DNA of 47,100 nt from Maribacter algicola (lineage in GTDB: Bacteria; Bacteroidota; Bacteroidia; Flavobacteriales; Flavobacteriaceae), in NCBI RefSeq assembly GCF_003933245.1, contig NZ_QUSX01000006.1, positions 4,758 through 51,857 of the forward strand, in the 5' to 3' direction. The notes under the pieces are model-generated. The model saw only the letters and a program-made list of their open reading frames with translations. It had not been told where the DNA came from and ran no database searches. The position numbers and the translations under genes are program-made. Positions within the stretch are counted from its first letter, which is position 1; each line of letters starts with the position of its first letter. Below are positions 9,015-17,560 of this stretch, one piece after another.

Positions 9015-10094
9015 TTACGCATACTTATCGCCAAAATTATTCTTGACCGAATTTAATACCTTTTTAATATCCTGCTCCTTGGTTTTAGGATATATCAAGA
9101 GTACTTCTTCCTTATCTACGACAATATAATCCTTTAAACCATCAATAACCACTATTTTGTCCTTGGGCGTGCGAATCATATTCCCGTTGGCATCCTCTGC
9201 CAAAAGTTTGGCGTTGACCACGGCATTCCCCATACCGTCCTTGTCCAATTTATCGAACAGGGAACCCCAAGTACCTAGGTCGTTCCAATCAAATGTGGCT
9301 TCCCGAACATAAATGGCATCTGACTTTTCTAAAATAGCGTAATCGATGGATATATTTTCCGATTTTGGGTAGTTTTCCGCAATAAAACTTTTTTCTTTGG
9401 ATGTATTCAAACAAGCCAGACCTCCATGAAACAAACTGAACTGTGTTGACTGATACTCCTTAAAGGCGTCTACGATCGTTCTTACACTCCACATAAAAAT
9501 ACCGGCGTTCCATAAAAAATTACCTTGGGACAAAAACTCTTTCGCCGTTTCATAATCAGGTTTCTCCCTAAATTGGTTTACTTTCTTAATGTCCCTTTCA
9601 TCGAATTTATCGAATTCGATATAACCAAACCCGGTATTGGGAAAAGTAGGTTTAACACCTAAAGTGCAAAGCACGGGTTCCTTTTCACATTTCTCGAAGC
9701 AGGCCGTAACATCGGCGGCAAAAGCTTCCTCGTCCTCAATCCAATGATCGCTTGGTGCCACGATCATCACCCCATTCGGGTTCATTTTTTGAATTTTTAA
9801 AGCGGCATAAAGAATACAAGGCCCAGTATTTCGCATGGCGGGTTCCAGTACCACCTGCTCTTGGGACACCATGGGCAGTTGTTCCAAGACCAAATTGTTG
9901 TATCGTTCATTTGTGAGAATAAGAATATTCTCCGTTGGAACGAACCTGTTCAGTCTTTGAAAAGTCTTTTGAATCAGCGTATCCCCCGTACCCAACATAT
10001 CATGGAACTGCTTGGGGTAATCTGTTGTACTTATTGGCCAAAATCTTGAGCCCACACCTCCTGCCATTAACACGGCATAATAATTTTTGTTCAT
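9015..10094 (-). CDS. manC: Mannose-1-phosphate guanylyltransferase
   Basis: Makes GDP-mannose from mannose-1-phosphate and GTP in the cytoplasm, for surface polysaccharide or glycoprotein synthesis. The nucleotidyltransferase signature AGGVGSRFWPIS (residues 11-22) is followed by PKQF (27-30); further family motifs include APSDHWIED and a downstream YIEFD. The length of 359 residues corresponds to the single-domain enzyme with no fused phosphomannose isomerase domain. It follows the sprT-like gene by 1 base and precedes the DUF389 gene by 2 bases, suggesting a three-gene transcript. No other sugar-nucleotide gene is in the window. Confidence 0.93.
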   Translation of the reverse strand: MNKNYYAVLMAGGVGSRFWPISTTDYPKQFHDMLGTGDTLIQKTFQRLNRFVPTENILILTNERYNNLVLEQLPMVSQEQVVLEPAMRNTGPCILYAALKIQKMNPNGVMIVAPSDHWIEDEEAFAADVTACFEKCEKEPVLCTLGVKPTFPNTGFGYIEFDKFDERDIKKVNQFREKPDYETAKEFLSQGNFLWNAGIFMWSVRTIVDAFKEYQSTQFSLFHGGLACLNTSKEKSFIAENYPKSENISIDYAILEKSDAIYVREATFDWNDLGTWGSLFDKLDKDGMGNAVVNAKLLAEDANGNMIRTPKDKIVVIDGLKDYIVVDKEEVLLIYPKTKEQDIKKVLNSVKNNFGDKYA

Positions 10095-10095
10095 T

Positions 10096-10698
10096 TTAAC
10101 TCCTTATAAGTTCCACTTCCGCATTGGGCTGAAAAAGATATACCCTTCCCGTTTTGACCTCAACGCATTCAAATCTTTTTACCCTTTTGTTTCCTTTTTT
10201 GAAAAGCTTGCCATTATAGATTCTGAAAACACTACCAAAAGGTAATTGAAAAACGTATGTTTTGTCCTTTTCTTGCGTATCAAAATGCTGTAATGCAATG
10301 GATAATCTTGCATCCGTACTACTGCTTGCCTTGGGGTTTTTAAAATGAATGGCCAACAAGGGCAATAATTTGGACGGAAAAATTTCCGGTCGTAAAAAAG
10401 GTAACATTAAATATTGAAACGTTCTTTTCCACTCCAACCCGTGCGGTTTAATCCTGCGGCCATATTTTTCAAAAGCGACCAAATGCGCAATTTCATGAAC
10501 CAAGGTAATTAAAAACCGATATTTATTAAGGGTGGCGTTTACGGTTATCAGATGTTTTCCATCAGGGAGCCTTCTATAATCCCCATGTCTGGTAACCCTT
10601 TCGTTTACAATTTTAAGATGTACCCTGTGGTCCTTAATGAGTTCTAGGCAGGGATTCACCGACCTTTCGGGTAAATATTTACCTAATATCTCTTCCAT
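10096..10698 (-). CDS. SprT-like zinc-metalloprotease domain protein
   Basis: Protein of 200 residues with the SprT-type gluzincin motif: H68-E69-x-x-H72 in LVHEIAHLVAFEKYG, followed by the third ligand candidate H86 (IKPHGLEWK). The C-terminal half is basic and may be a remnant of the zinc-ribbon region, but I see no clear CxxC pairs. SprT-family proteins include the DNA-protein crosslink protease SPRTN in eukaryotes; the bacterial role is not settled. Cytoplasmic (no signal peptide). It is the first gene of a likely sprT-manC-DUF389 transcript, and its ATG lies 1 base after a T-tract that ends a terminator-like hairpin. Confidence 0.85.
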   Translation of the reverse strand: MEEILGKYLPERSVNPCLELIKDHRVHLKIVNERVTRHGDYRRLPDGKHLITVNATLNKYRFLITLVHEIAHLVAFEKYGRRIKPHGLEWKRTFQYLMLPFLRPEIFPSKLLPLLAIHFKNPKASSSTDARLSIALQHFDTQEKDKTYVFQLPFGSVFRIYNGKLFKKGNKRVKRFECVEVKTGRVYLFQPNAEVELIRS

Positions 10699-10699
10699 T

Positions 10700-10739
10700 A
10701 AAACAAAAATACCCGAAAAAATAAGAATTCTAGGGTATT
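10700..10739 (-). terminator. Terminator-like hairpin between SDR gene and sprT-like gene
   Basis: On the minus strand a 7-bp stem (AATACCC / GGGTATT, at 10733-10739 and 10708-10714) with an 18-base loop is followed by TTTTTGTTTT, running into the ATG of the sprT-like gene. The long loop makes it weaker than the others. The same T-run contains TATTTTTG (10711-10704), a possible -7 box. Confidence 0.45.
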
Positions 10740-10790
10740 GATTTTAATTAACAAAACAGCTAGGAAAATAGGGTTAAAAAAGGCATTGAA

Positions 10791-11471
10791 CTAAGGGGTG
10801 GAATTTGAAACCTGAATCAATTTTCCATTGAAAAGTTTATTTCCCGTAAGTGCAAAATCTTTAATGTAAGTGGCCATTTCCAAAGCGGTCACTGGAGCCT
10901 CATAGCCCGGAAAAGCTTCTTCCAGCATTTCGGTTTGAACTGCACCTAAGGCCAATACATTAAAAGTGGGTCCGGTTTCCTTGTATTCTTCCGCCAATAA
11001 TTCCATAAGGGTAATAACAGCGCCCTTGCTGGAGCTATAGGCCGATAGTCCCGGAAATTTCATACTCCCCTGAACACCTCCCATGGAACTGATCGTGACT
11101 ACGTGTCCTGTCTTTGACATGTAAGGAGCGATCAATCTGGTCATGGCAGCCACCCCAAAGACATTTACCTCGTATACTTTCTTAAATTCATCCAAGGAGG
11201 TATCCGCGAAAGGTTTGTTCAAAAGAGCTCCCGCATTATTGATCAGGATATCTACTTCTTCCCACTCCCTTTTCACAAAATCTTCTACCTTTTCAAAGTC
11301 CGGAGCACGTGACAAATCGAACGAAAAGGCCGTTATAAAATCATTGTTAAGATTTTGTACGGGTGCTTCATTTCTTGAAAGCGCCAAAACGGAGTGCCCC
11401 TCACTGGCGAACAACTTGGTCAATTCAAAGCCAATACCGCGGCTGGAACCTGTAATGATTACGTTGGCCAT
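10791..11471 (-). CDS. Short-chain dehydrogenase/reductase (SDR)
   Basis: NAD(P)-dependent oxidoreductase of 226 residues. Classical SDR motifs: the cofactor-binding TGSSRGIG (residues 7-14), NNAG (78-81), the catalytic Ser at S128/S129, and Y145-x-x-x-K149 (YSSSKG). Arg at position 11, within the glycine motif, would fit NADPH preference. It is somewhat shorter than the usual 250 residues, mainly at the C-terminal substrate loop. Substrate not predictable. The start codon overlaps the stop of the M28 peptidase gene by one base (TAATG), so the two are translated from one message. Confidence 0.9.
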   Translation of the reverse strand: MANVIITGSSRGIGFELTKLFASEGHSVLALSRNEAPVQNLNNDFITAFSFDLSRAPDFEKVEDFVKREWEEVDILINNAGALLNKPFADTSLDEFKKVYEVNVFGVAAMTRLIAPYMSKTGHVVTISSMGGVQGSMKFPGLSAYSSSKGAVITLMELLAEEYKETGPTFNVLALGAVQTEMLEEAFPGYEAPVTALEMATYIKDFALTGNKLFNGKLIQVSNSTP

Positions 11472-12517
11472 TACTTGTATTTTATTTCTTTCACTGGAGA
11501 ATTTGCAATTCCCTCCACAATGGGTATCATTTTATTCACTACATGGGCCATATGTCCATAATCCATTTCTGAAGGTTCATCATCCACTTTATGATAATAG
11601 GGAAAGTTGGTAAAGTCAAAAGTGCTGTACGTTTGTGAAGGAACGTTGAATTCTTGATGGAATGCATAATTATCCGATCTTTTGAACAAATTGAACTCCT
11701 TGGCTTGGGGTAAAAACCCAACCACTTTTTCCCCTACGTAGGAATTGCTTACCTGCGCCATATTTGACAATTCGTAACCCGTAAGATATACCAAATGGTC
11801 CTTTTCCACCATGGGCACGCCCACCATTTCGTAATTCAACATGGTATACAAATCCAATCCTCCCTCCTTTAATTTTTTGGCCAAATGCCTTGAACCTAAA
11901 AGTCCCTTTTCCTCTGCACTGAAGAAGGCAAAGATGAGGCTCCTTTTATTCGATTTTTCTCGACCAAAGTATCGGGCCAGTTCCATGACGGTAGCAGTAC
12001 CCGAGGCATTATCATTGGCACCATTGGCAATATCGTCCCCATTCTCAGGGCTCACAACGCCCAAGTGATCGTAATGCGCTCCTAGCACCACATATTCATT
12101 CTTTAAATTCGGGTCGGTTCCGGGTAAAACCCCTACTACATTGTATGCGATTCCCTCAAAATTTTCCAAGGTGTCCTTAAATACAATAAAATAGGGTTCA
12201 ACCCCAATGGACACAAGTCGTTCCTCAATGAAGCCGGCCGCCATCTCGATACCCTTGGTCCCGGAGCCCCTACCCTGTAATTCATCGGAAGCTAAATAAT
12301 CCATAAGTACGGCAATATCTTCCGATGTTGAAAAAACGATATCATTTCCAACTTCTTTCCCTGAGTCATCTATGGAAGATTTGATTTCATCTGAAATTAC
12401 TCTCCCTTTTAATCCATCGGGACCATCAGGATTCAAAACCGTTTCATTATTTATCTTTTTGGAACCACAGGAAACCAAAAGCAGCACTAAAAGAAAACTT
12501 GTAAGCGTTCGTTTCAT
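11471..12517 (-). CDS. M28 family zinc peptidase, lipoprotein
   Basis: Predicted secreted aminopeptidase-type enzyme of 348 residues. The start at 12517 is chosen because it gives a lipoprotein signal peptide (MKRTLTSFLLVLLLVSC, lipobox Cys C17); a longer frame to 12553 would place 12 extra residues before it. Two-zinc M28 residues are visible: H148 (GAHYDHLG), D169 (GANDNASG), catalytic E202 with ligand E203 (FFSAEEKG), and a C-terminal His in YYHKVDDE. Likely anchored in the outer or inner membrane facing outward, cleaving peptides. Translationally coupled to the SDR gene. It begins just downstream of the pdhC terminator, where TATCTTTA (12543-12536) may be its -7 box. Confidence 0.9.
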   Translation of the reverse strand: MKRTLTSFLLVLLLVSCGSKKINNETVLNPDGPDGLKGRVISDEIKSSIDDSGKEVGNDIVFSTSEDIAVLMDYLASDELQGRGSGTKGIEMAAGFIEERLVSIGVEPYFIVFKDTLENFEGIAYNVVGVLPGTDPNLKNEYVVLGAHYDHLGVVSPENGDDIANGANDNASGTATVMELARYFGREKSNKRSLIFAFFSAEEKGLLGSRHLAKKLKEGGLDLYTMLNYEMVGVPMVEKDHLVYLTGYELSNMAQVSNSYVGEKVVGFLPQAKEFNLFKRSDNYAFHQEFNVPSQTYSTFDFTNFPYYHKVDDEPSEMDYGHMAHVVNKMIPIVEGIANSPVKEIKYK

Positions 12518-12542
12518 ATTGTACACTTTGAACGATAAAGAT

Positions 12543-12573
12543 AAAAAAAGCATCTCCCATGAGAGATGCTTTT
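12543..12573 (-). terminator. Intrinsic terminator of the pdhA-pdhC operon
   Basis: On the minus strand an 11-bp perfect stem (12563-12573 with 12546-12556, 6-base loop) is followed by a T-run. It lies 22 bases after the pdhC stop and 25 bases before the M28 peptidase ATG. Confidence 0.85.
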
Positions 12574-12595
12574 ATGTTTTATTGTATTGACAGGA

Positions 12596-14260
12596 TTATG
12601 CCAACATCGTCACAGGATTCTCTACAAAATACCTGAGTGTCTGTAAAAATTGGGCTCCCACGGCACCATCAACGGTCCTATGATCGCAGGCCAACGTCAA
12701 TTTCATGGTATTCCCAATTACTATTTCACCGTTTTTTACCACTGGCTTTTCCACAATGGCCCCAACGGAAAGAATTGCAGAATTGGGTTGGTTTATAATC
12801 GATGTAAATTCCTGAATACCAAACATGCCCAAATTGGACACTGTAAAAGTGCTTCCTTCCATTTCAGAAGGTGCAATCTTTTTACTTCTAGCCTTACCCG
12901 CCAATTCCTTGACGGCCGCCCCGATTTGGGTGAGACCGAGCATATCTGCATGCTTGATTACCGGCACGACCAAACCTTCGTCCACGGCTACGGCAACGCC
13001 CATATGAATATGTTTATATTGCTTGGTAGTATCTCCGTTCCAAGTAGTATTTACCTGAGGATGCTTACGCAAGGCCATGGCACAGGCCTTTAAAACCATA
13101 TCGTTAAAAGAAACCTTGGTATCTGGCAAGCTATTTATCTGGGCCCTAGAGGCAATAGCGTTATCCATATCCACCTCAATGGTCAAGTAAAAATGGGGGG
13201 CGGTAAACTTCGAATTCCCTAACGCCTTGGCAATAGCCTTGCGCATATTTGAATTCTTGGTTTCCTCCACACCTTCCTCTCCGGCAGGAATTGCCATAGA
13301 GACTGCTGGTGCACTCGCCGCCTTTTCCGATTTTGCAACTTCTGTTGCCGCTTTTGGAGCTTCGGAAGGCTTGTAGTTTTCGATATCCTTCTTGATGATT
13401 CTTCCATTATCGCCACTTCCCGAAACCTTGGAAAGGTCGATTCCCTTATCCTCCGCAATTTTCTTTGCCAAGGGCGATGCAAAGATTCTATTTCCATCTG
13501 AAGTAACCGTTGTAGTTTCAGTACTGGATGCTTCCTCCGTATCGGTAGTCTTTGAAGTATCCTCGTTTTTGGTTTCGGTCTTCGCGCCTTTCTTTGAACC
13601 AGGTTTTGCGTTTAAAACGGCATCCACATCCGTTCCTTCGGGTCCTATTACAGCAAGAACCGCATCCACGGGTGCAGATTCCCCCTCTTGGATTCCAATA
13701 TAGAGCAGTTTCCCGGAATAGAAAGATTCAAATTCCATGGTAGCCTTGTCGGTCTCAATTTCGGCGAGAATATCTCCTTCCTCAACCTCGTCGCCTACTT
13801 GTTTCAACCAACTGGCAACGGTACCTTCTTCCATGGTATCACTCAAACGGGGCATCTTCACGATTTCAACTCCTGCCGGAATTTCACTGGCCGATGTATC
13901 GCCTTCTTCATCCTCCGCATCACCTGAAGCTTCAGCGCTTGTTTCTTCGGCTTTACCTTCTGAAGTATTTCCTTCTTTCTTTGGGCTTCCACCGCCCTTC
14001 AATAGGTCAGAAATGTCCTCTCCCTCTTCCCCGATTATGGCCAAGAGCGTATCCACAGGGGCCCCATCACCTTCCTCAATACCAATATGAAGTAATGTTC
14101 CCTTATAAAATGATTCAAATTCCATAGTGGCCTTATCCGTTTCGATTTCAGCCAAAATGTCTCCTTCCTCTACTTTATCCCCTACGTTTTTCAACCACTT
14201 TGCAACGGTACCCTCTTCCATGGTATCGCTTAATCGCGGCATATTGATTACTTCTGCCAT
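12596..14260 (-). CDS. pdhC: Pyruvate dehydrogenase E2 (dihydrolipoamide acetyltransferase), two lipoyl domains
   Basis: Core E2 of the pyruvate dehydrogenase complex: transfers the acetyl group from lipoamide to CoA. Domains: lipoyl domain 1 (residues 1-80, lipoyl-Lys K43), an acidic Ser/Glu/Ala linker (90-130), lipoyl domain 2 (132-212, K172), a second acidic/Thr-rich linker (215-255), the E3/E1-binding domain (258-297), a Pro/Ala/Lys linker, then the catalytic domain with H527 and D531 in DHRTVDG. Both lipoylation sites share the stretch ETDKATMEFESFY, so the domains look like an internal duplication. 554 residues, as expected for the Bacteroidota form. It starts 4 bases after pdhA. E1-beta and E3 genes are not in the window. 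Confidence 0.95.
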   Translation of the reverse strand: MAEVINMPRLSDTMEEGTVAKWLKNVGDKVEEGDILAEIETDKATMEFESFYKGTLLHIGIEEGDGAPVDTLLAIIGEEGEDISDLLKGGGSPKKEGNTSEGKAEETSAEASGDAEDEEGDTSASEIPAGVEIVKMPRLSDTMEEGTVASWLKQVGDEVEEGDILAEIETDKATMEFESFYSGKLLYIGIQEGESAPVDAVLAVIGPEGTDVDAVLNAKPGSKKGAKTETKNEDTSKTTDTEEASSTETTTVTSDGNRIFASPLAKKIAEDKGIDLSKVSGSGDNGRIIKKDIENYKPSEAPKAATEVAKSEKAASAPAVSMAIPAGEEGVEETKNSNMRKAIAKALGNSKFTAPHFYLTIEVDMDNAIASRAQINSLPDTKVSFNDMVLKACAMALRKHPQVNTTWNGDTTKQYKHIHMGVAVAVDEGLVVPVIKHADMLGLTQIGAAVKELAGKARSKKIAPSEMEGSTFTVSNLGMFGIQEFTSIINQPNSAILSVGAIVEKPVVKNGEIVIGNTMKLTLACDHRTVDGAVGAQFLQTLRYFVENPVTMLA

Positions 14261-14264
14261 TTAA

Positions 14265-15263
14265 TTACAATTTATGTTGAACGAATGGAAAATCTTCTTG
14301 CTCGTATACCATATCGTACAATTGCTGTACTGGCGGATAATCTGATTTTTCCGCGAACTCTTCGCACTCCTTAACCAAATCTTTGACCCGCTTGTCTATC
14401 TTCTTGATTTCCTCGTCGGTTGCGTATTTATTTTCTTTAATTACATCCAGAACCTGGGTAATAGGATCAATTTTTTTGTATTCTTCCACCTCTTCCTTGG
14501 TTCTGTAATGCTGTGCGTCTGACATAGAGTGGCCTCTGTATCGGTATGTTTTCATCTCAAGGAAGGTAGGACCGCCACCGGAACGAGCCCGCTCTATGGC
14601 CTTGCTCATTTCCTGTGCAACGGTAACGGGATTCATTCCATCCACGGGACCACAGGGCATTTCATATCCCAATCCCAATTTCCAGATATCCGTAGAAAAC
14701 GAAGTTCTTGCCACGGAAGTTCCCATAGCATACCCATTATTCTCACAAACGAAAACCACGGGCAATTGCCAAAGCATGGCCAAGTTGAAGGTTTCATGTA
14801 AAGATCCCTGTCTAACGGCCCCGTCCCCCATATAGCAGAGGGTTACGGCATCACTACCGTGATATTTATCCCCAAATGCCATTCCTGCCCCTAGAGGAAT
14901 CTGGCCACCAACAATGCCATGTCCTCCATGAAAACGATGCTCCTTGGAAAATATGTGCATCGAACCTCCCATACCTTTGGAAGTTCCGGTAACCTTACCA
15001 TATAATTCAGCCATTACTTTTCTTGGGTCAACCCCCATGCCAATGGGCTGAACATGATTTCTGTAAGCCGTGATCATTCTGTCCTTGGTCAAATCCATAG
15101 CATGCAATGCCCCAGCTAACACTGCCTCCTGACCATTGTACAAATGAAGAAAACCTCTAACCTTTTGTTGAATGTACACTGCTGCAAGCTTGTCCTCGAA
15201 CTTGCGCCAAAACAGCATGTCCTCATACCATTTCAAATAAGTTTCCTTGGTGATTTTTTTCAT
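14265..15263 (-). CDS. pdhA: Pyruvate dehydrogenase E1 component, alpha subunit
   Basis: Thiamine-diphosphate-dependent E1-alpha, 332 residues, decarboxylates pyruvate with an E1-beta partner encoded elsewhere. The ThDP/Mg motif GDGAVRQG with the downstream Asn-Asn (CENNGYAMGT) is clear, as is the N-terminal FLHLYNGQEAV region and the HGGHGIVGGQIPLG loop. First gene of a two-gene transcript with pdhC (4-base gap). A candidate -7 box TATTTTTG lies about 70 bases upstream on the minus strand. Confidence 0.95.
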   Translation of the reverse strand: MKKITKETYLKWYEDMLFWRKFEDKLAAVYIQQKVRGFLHLYNGQEAVLAGALHAMDLTKDRMITAYRNHVQPIGMGVDPRKVMAELYGKVTGTSKGMGGSMHIFSKEHRFHGGHGIVGGQIPLGAGMAFGDKYHGSDAVTLCYMGDGAVRQGSLHETFNLAMLWQLPVVFVCENNGYAMGTSVARTSFSTDIWKLGLGYEMPCGPVDGMNPVTVAQEMSKAIERARSGGGPTFLEMKTYRYRGHSMSDAQHYRTKEEVEEYKKIDPITQVLDVIKENKYATDEEIKKIDKRVKDLVKECEEFAEKSDYPPVQQLYDMVYEQEDFPFVQHKL

Positions 15264-15332
15264 CGATTTTTAAAATTTAAAACAAATTAATCGGACTCAA
15301 AAGCAATGTTCTTCTACTACATCACAAGAGAA

Positions 15333-15340
15333 CAAAAATA
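15333..15340 (-). promoter_or_regulatory. Candidate -7 promoter box for pdhA-pdhC
   Basis: Minus-strand TATTTTTG, a full match to TAnnTTTG, 70 bases before the pdhA ATG. No TTG at a suitable -33 distance is visible, so the call is tentative. Confidence 0.35.
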
Positions 15341-15451
15341 CACATATAAATGAATGGATAAAAATAATAGAAATAAAAGCGAGAAGAAATTACAGCCTTA
15401 ACAAAAATTAGGATTTCCGTGTTTAAAAGGAAATTCTATTAATGCTTTGGT

Positions 15452-15937
15452 TTATAGATAGGTATTATCGAAGCCCAAAGGCAAAATATCAGCTACGGAA
15501 CTGCATTCAACAACTTTGCCCTTGGCACCCATCATTAAAATCCGTATTGGCGATTTTTGTCTGTATTCATATTCGAAAAGGGACTGCCTGCAATTACCAC
15601 AGGGTGCTGCTGGTTCCAATACTTCATTGTTTTTTGAAATTACGGATATGGCCAATGATTTGATCGCCATATTTGGAAATTTCGCCCCGGCATAAAAAAC
15701 GGCCACACGCTCCGCACAGAGTCCGGATGGGTAAGAGGCGTTTTCCTGGTTATTTCCAGTAACGATTTCACCATTTTCCAATTCCAAAGCGGCGCCTACC
15801 TGAAAATTGGAATACGGAGCATATGCATTATTCCTGGCCGCTACAGACCTTTCCAATAATCTCCTATCACTTTCTTCCAATTCTTCAAAGGAATCATATA
15901 TTATAATGTCAAAACCGATTTTCTTCTTAATTGCCAT
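15452..15937 (-). CDS. cdd: Cytidine deaminase
   Basis: Deaminates cytidine and deoxycytidine to uridine forms in pyrimidine salvage. The start at 15937 gives 161 residues; a longer frame to 15982 would run through the terminator hairpin and is rejected. The zinc site is complete: C74-A-E76 (catalytic Glu) and P112-C113-x-x-C116. The N-terminal APYSNFQVGAAL (about residues 40-51) is the substrate-binding segment of the homotetrameric class. It lies between porV and the pdh operon on the same strand, an arrangement I recall from other Flavobacteriaceae. It begins 31 bases after the porV terminator; TATCTTCA (15962-15955) may be its -7 box. Confidence 0.95.
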   Translation of the reverse strand: MAIKKKIGFDIIIYDSFEELEESDRRLLERSVAARNNAYAPYSNFQVGAALELENGEIVTGNNQENASYPSGLCAERVAVFYAGAKFPNMAIKSLAISVISKNNEVLEPAAPCGNCRQSLFEYEYRQKSPIRILMMGAKGKVVECSSVADILPLGFDNTYL

Positions 15938-15968
15938 TGTGTAAATTTCCTGCGTGAAGATACAAAAC

Positions 15969-15994
15969 AAAAAAACCCGCAATCTTGCGGGTTT
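15969..15994 (-). terminator. Intrinsic terminator of porV
   Basis: On the minus strand, a 9-bp stem (15986-15994 with 15973-15981, 4-base loop) followed by TTTTTTTGTTTTG. It lies 20 bases after the porV stop. Confidence 0.85.
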
Positions 15995-16014
15995 ATATTT
16001 ATTTAATTCTGAAA

Positions 16015-17166
16015 TTAATCGTTATAAAACTCTTCGCCAAGGCTAAAGGTTAACCCAAAACGCAATGTGTTTTCCAATGGATTCCTTACTTGAGAGGTGG
16101 AGAACAAATAGGACAAATCGATTTGTGCCGATTTAAACTTGAATCCAGCACCAAGGGTAAAAAACTTTCTGGAGCCCTTAACTTCACTTTCATTGAAATA
16201 ACCGGTTCTTACCATGAAAGAGTCCTGATATACATATTCGGCTCCCAGGGCCCATGTCATTTCTTGCAGTTCCTCACTGAAACCATCAGGAGCATCACCG
16301 AAGGAACCAAAAATTCCGCTAAAGCCACTCTCGTTCTGATAAATATCGTTATCTGCAGAATCAATTACACCATCACCATTTTGGTCTTTTGGGGTAGGTA
16401 CTAATAGTTTATTGAATTCAGAGGTAATTCCAATTACATTGTCTTGGTCCAAAATAAAATCAAAACCGACTCCAAATTTTAAGTTGCTAGGTAAAAAGTT
16501 TTCCTGACCACCTTCATCATATTGCATTTTTCCACCAATATTGGAAATATTGAAACCTGCCCTCCAGCGACCATCGAAGCTATTGTAAGCAATTTCCCTG
16601 GAACGGTAAAAACCGGCAACGTCAACTGCAAAAGAGCTGGCCGCCTGAGAATCTACAGAACCACTCTGTTGGGGCAATCGCAAGTTGGAACGAATATACC
16701 TACCGGCAACAGCCATAGAAAAGGTAGGACTCAATTTCAGTGAATAAGATCCATCCAATGCAAGTTCGTTGGGTTTTGCCAAAGTACCAGGATCATTGGC
16801 AAATTGTCGCAACTCGATCTCACCCAAAGTGAAATATCGTAGACTGACCGCAAAAGCACTCTGCTCATTGATTTTGTTATAATAGCTTCCATTTAGCAGG
16901 GAAATATCAGTAATGATACTTTCTAGATATGGAGTATAACTTAAACCTATTCCCATTTTTCGCTCCGCAAAAGCAAACTTTGCAGGGTTCCATTGTTGGG
17001 AAAAAGCATCGGTAGAAGTTGCCACCCCCATATCTCCCATACCAGCGGAACGTGCATCGGCAGCAATGGTTAAAAATGGAACCGCAGTAGTAATAACTCT
17101 TTGGTCTTCCTGTGCATTGGCTTTCGCCAATAACATGAACATTAAAATAAATGTAACTTTTTTCAT
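16015..17166 (-). CDS. porV: Type IX secretion outer-membrane protein PorV
   Basis: FadL-like outer-membrane beta-barrel of the type IX secretion system, which hands C-terminal-domain cargo from the translocon to the PorU sortase (known from Porphyromonas and Flavobacterium). The start at 17166 is chosen for its signal peptide (MKKVTFILMFMLLAKANA), giving 383 residues; a start at 17196 would add 10 residues before it. The N-terminal RSAGMGDMGVATSTDAFSQQ with the following WNPAK is the PorV/PorQ family signature. A C-terminal aromatic strand (LRFGLTFSLG) is typical of barrels. It is transcribed away from gldJ; the usual neighbour porU is missing between them. Confidence 0.9.
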   Translation of the reverse strand: MKKVTFILMFMLLAKANAQEDQRVITTAVPFLTIAADARSAGMGDMGVATSTDAFSQQWNPAKFAFAERKMGIGLSYTPYLESIITDISLLNGSYYNKINEQSAFAVSLRYFTLGEIELRQFANDPGTLAKPNELALDGSYSLKLSPTFSMAVAGRYIRSNLRLPQQSGSVDSQAASSFAVDVAGFYRSREIAYNSFDGRWRAGFNISNIGGKMQYDEGGQENFLPSNLKFGVGFDFILDQDNVIGITSEFNKLLVPTPKDQNGDGVIDSADNDIYQNESGFSGIFGSFGDAPDGFSEELQEMTWALGAEYVYQDSFMVRTGYFNESEVKGSRKFFTLGAGFKFKSAQIDLSYLFSTSQVRNPLENTLRFGLTFSLGEEFYND

Positions 17167-17397
17167 TAATTCAATAGTTGATATAAAGTGGACCAATTTA
17201 GTGTTTCGGTATCTTTAATCCACACAATTTTATATGTAAACGCTGTTTTCAACGTTATCTTGCACCATAAAGTATATATTTTTAATATTTTATTGAGTAC
17301 TTGAAGTCAAGCAAAGAGGTTTTGCCTTTTAAGTTGGCCTACGAATATACTATATCCTTATTTGCTGCGTTATCCATCTATAGAACAAAATTCTTAT

Positions 17398-17426
17398 CAA
17401 AAATATTTTCATGCCGGAATCGCCAA
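17398..17426 (-). promoter_or_regulatory. Candidate promoter for porV
   Basis: On the minus strand TTG (17426-17424), 18 bases, then TATTTTTG (17405-17398), a full match to the Bacteroidota TTG/TAnnTTTG pattern. It would give a leader of about 225 bases. It lies in the 394-base AT-rich region between porV and gldJ (17167-17560), in which I found no gene and no equally good plus-strand box for gldJ. Confidence 0.45.
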
Positions 17427-17560
17427 AAATATTTTAATCGATAAAATATAATAATCAAAACATCGTTTTAACCAGCAAAAGCGATAAAATTTAATTAAAA
17501 TCCAAATCAAATTAGACTATCGAACTATTAGTTTAAACAGATTGAACTCAAGTCCTAATT

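Noticed and set aside
15938..15982. Longer cdd start at 15982
   Set aside because: Would translate through the porV terminator hairpin and adds residues not typical of cytidine deaminase.
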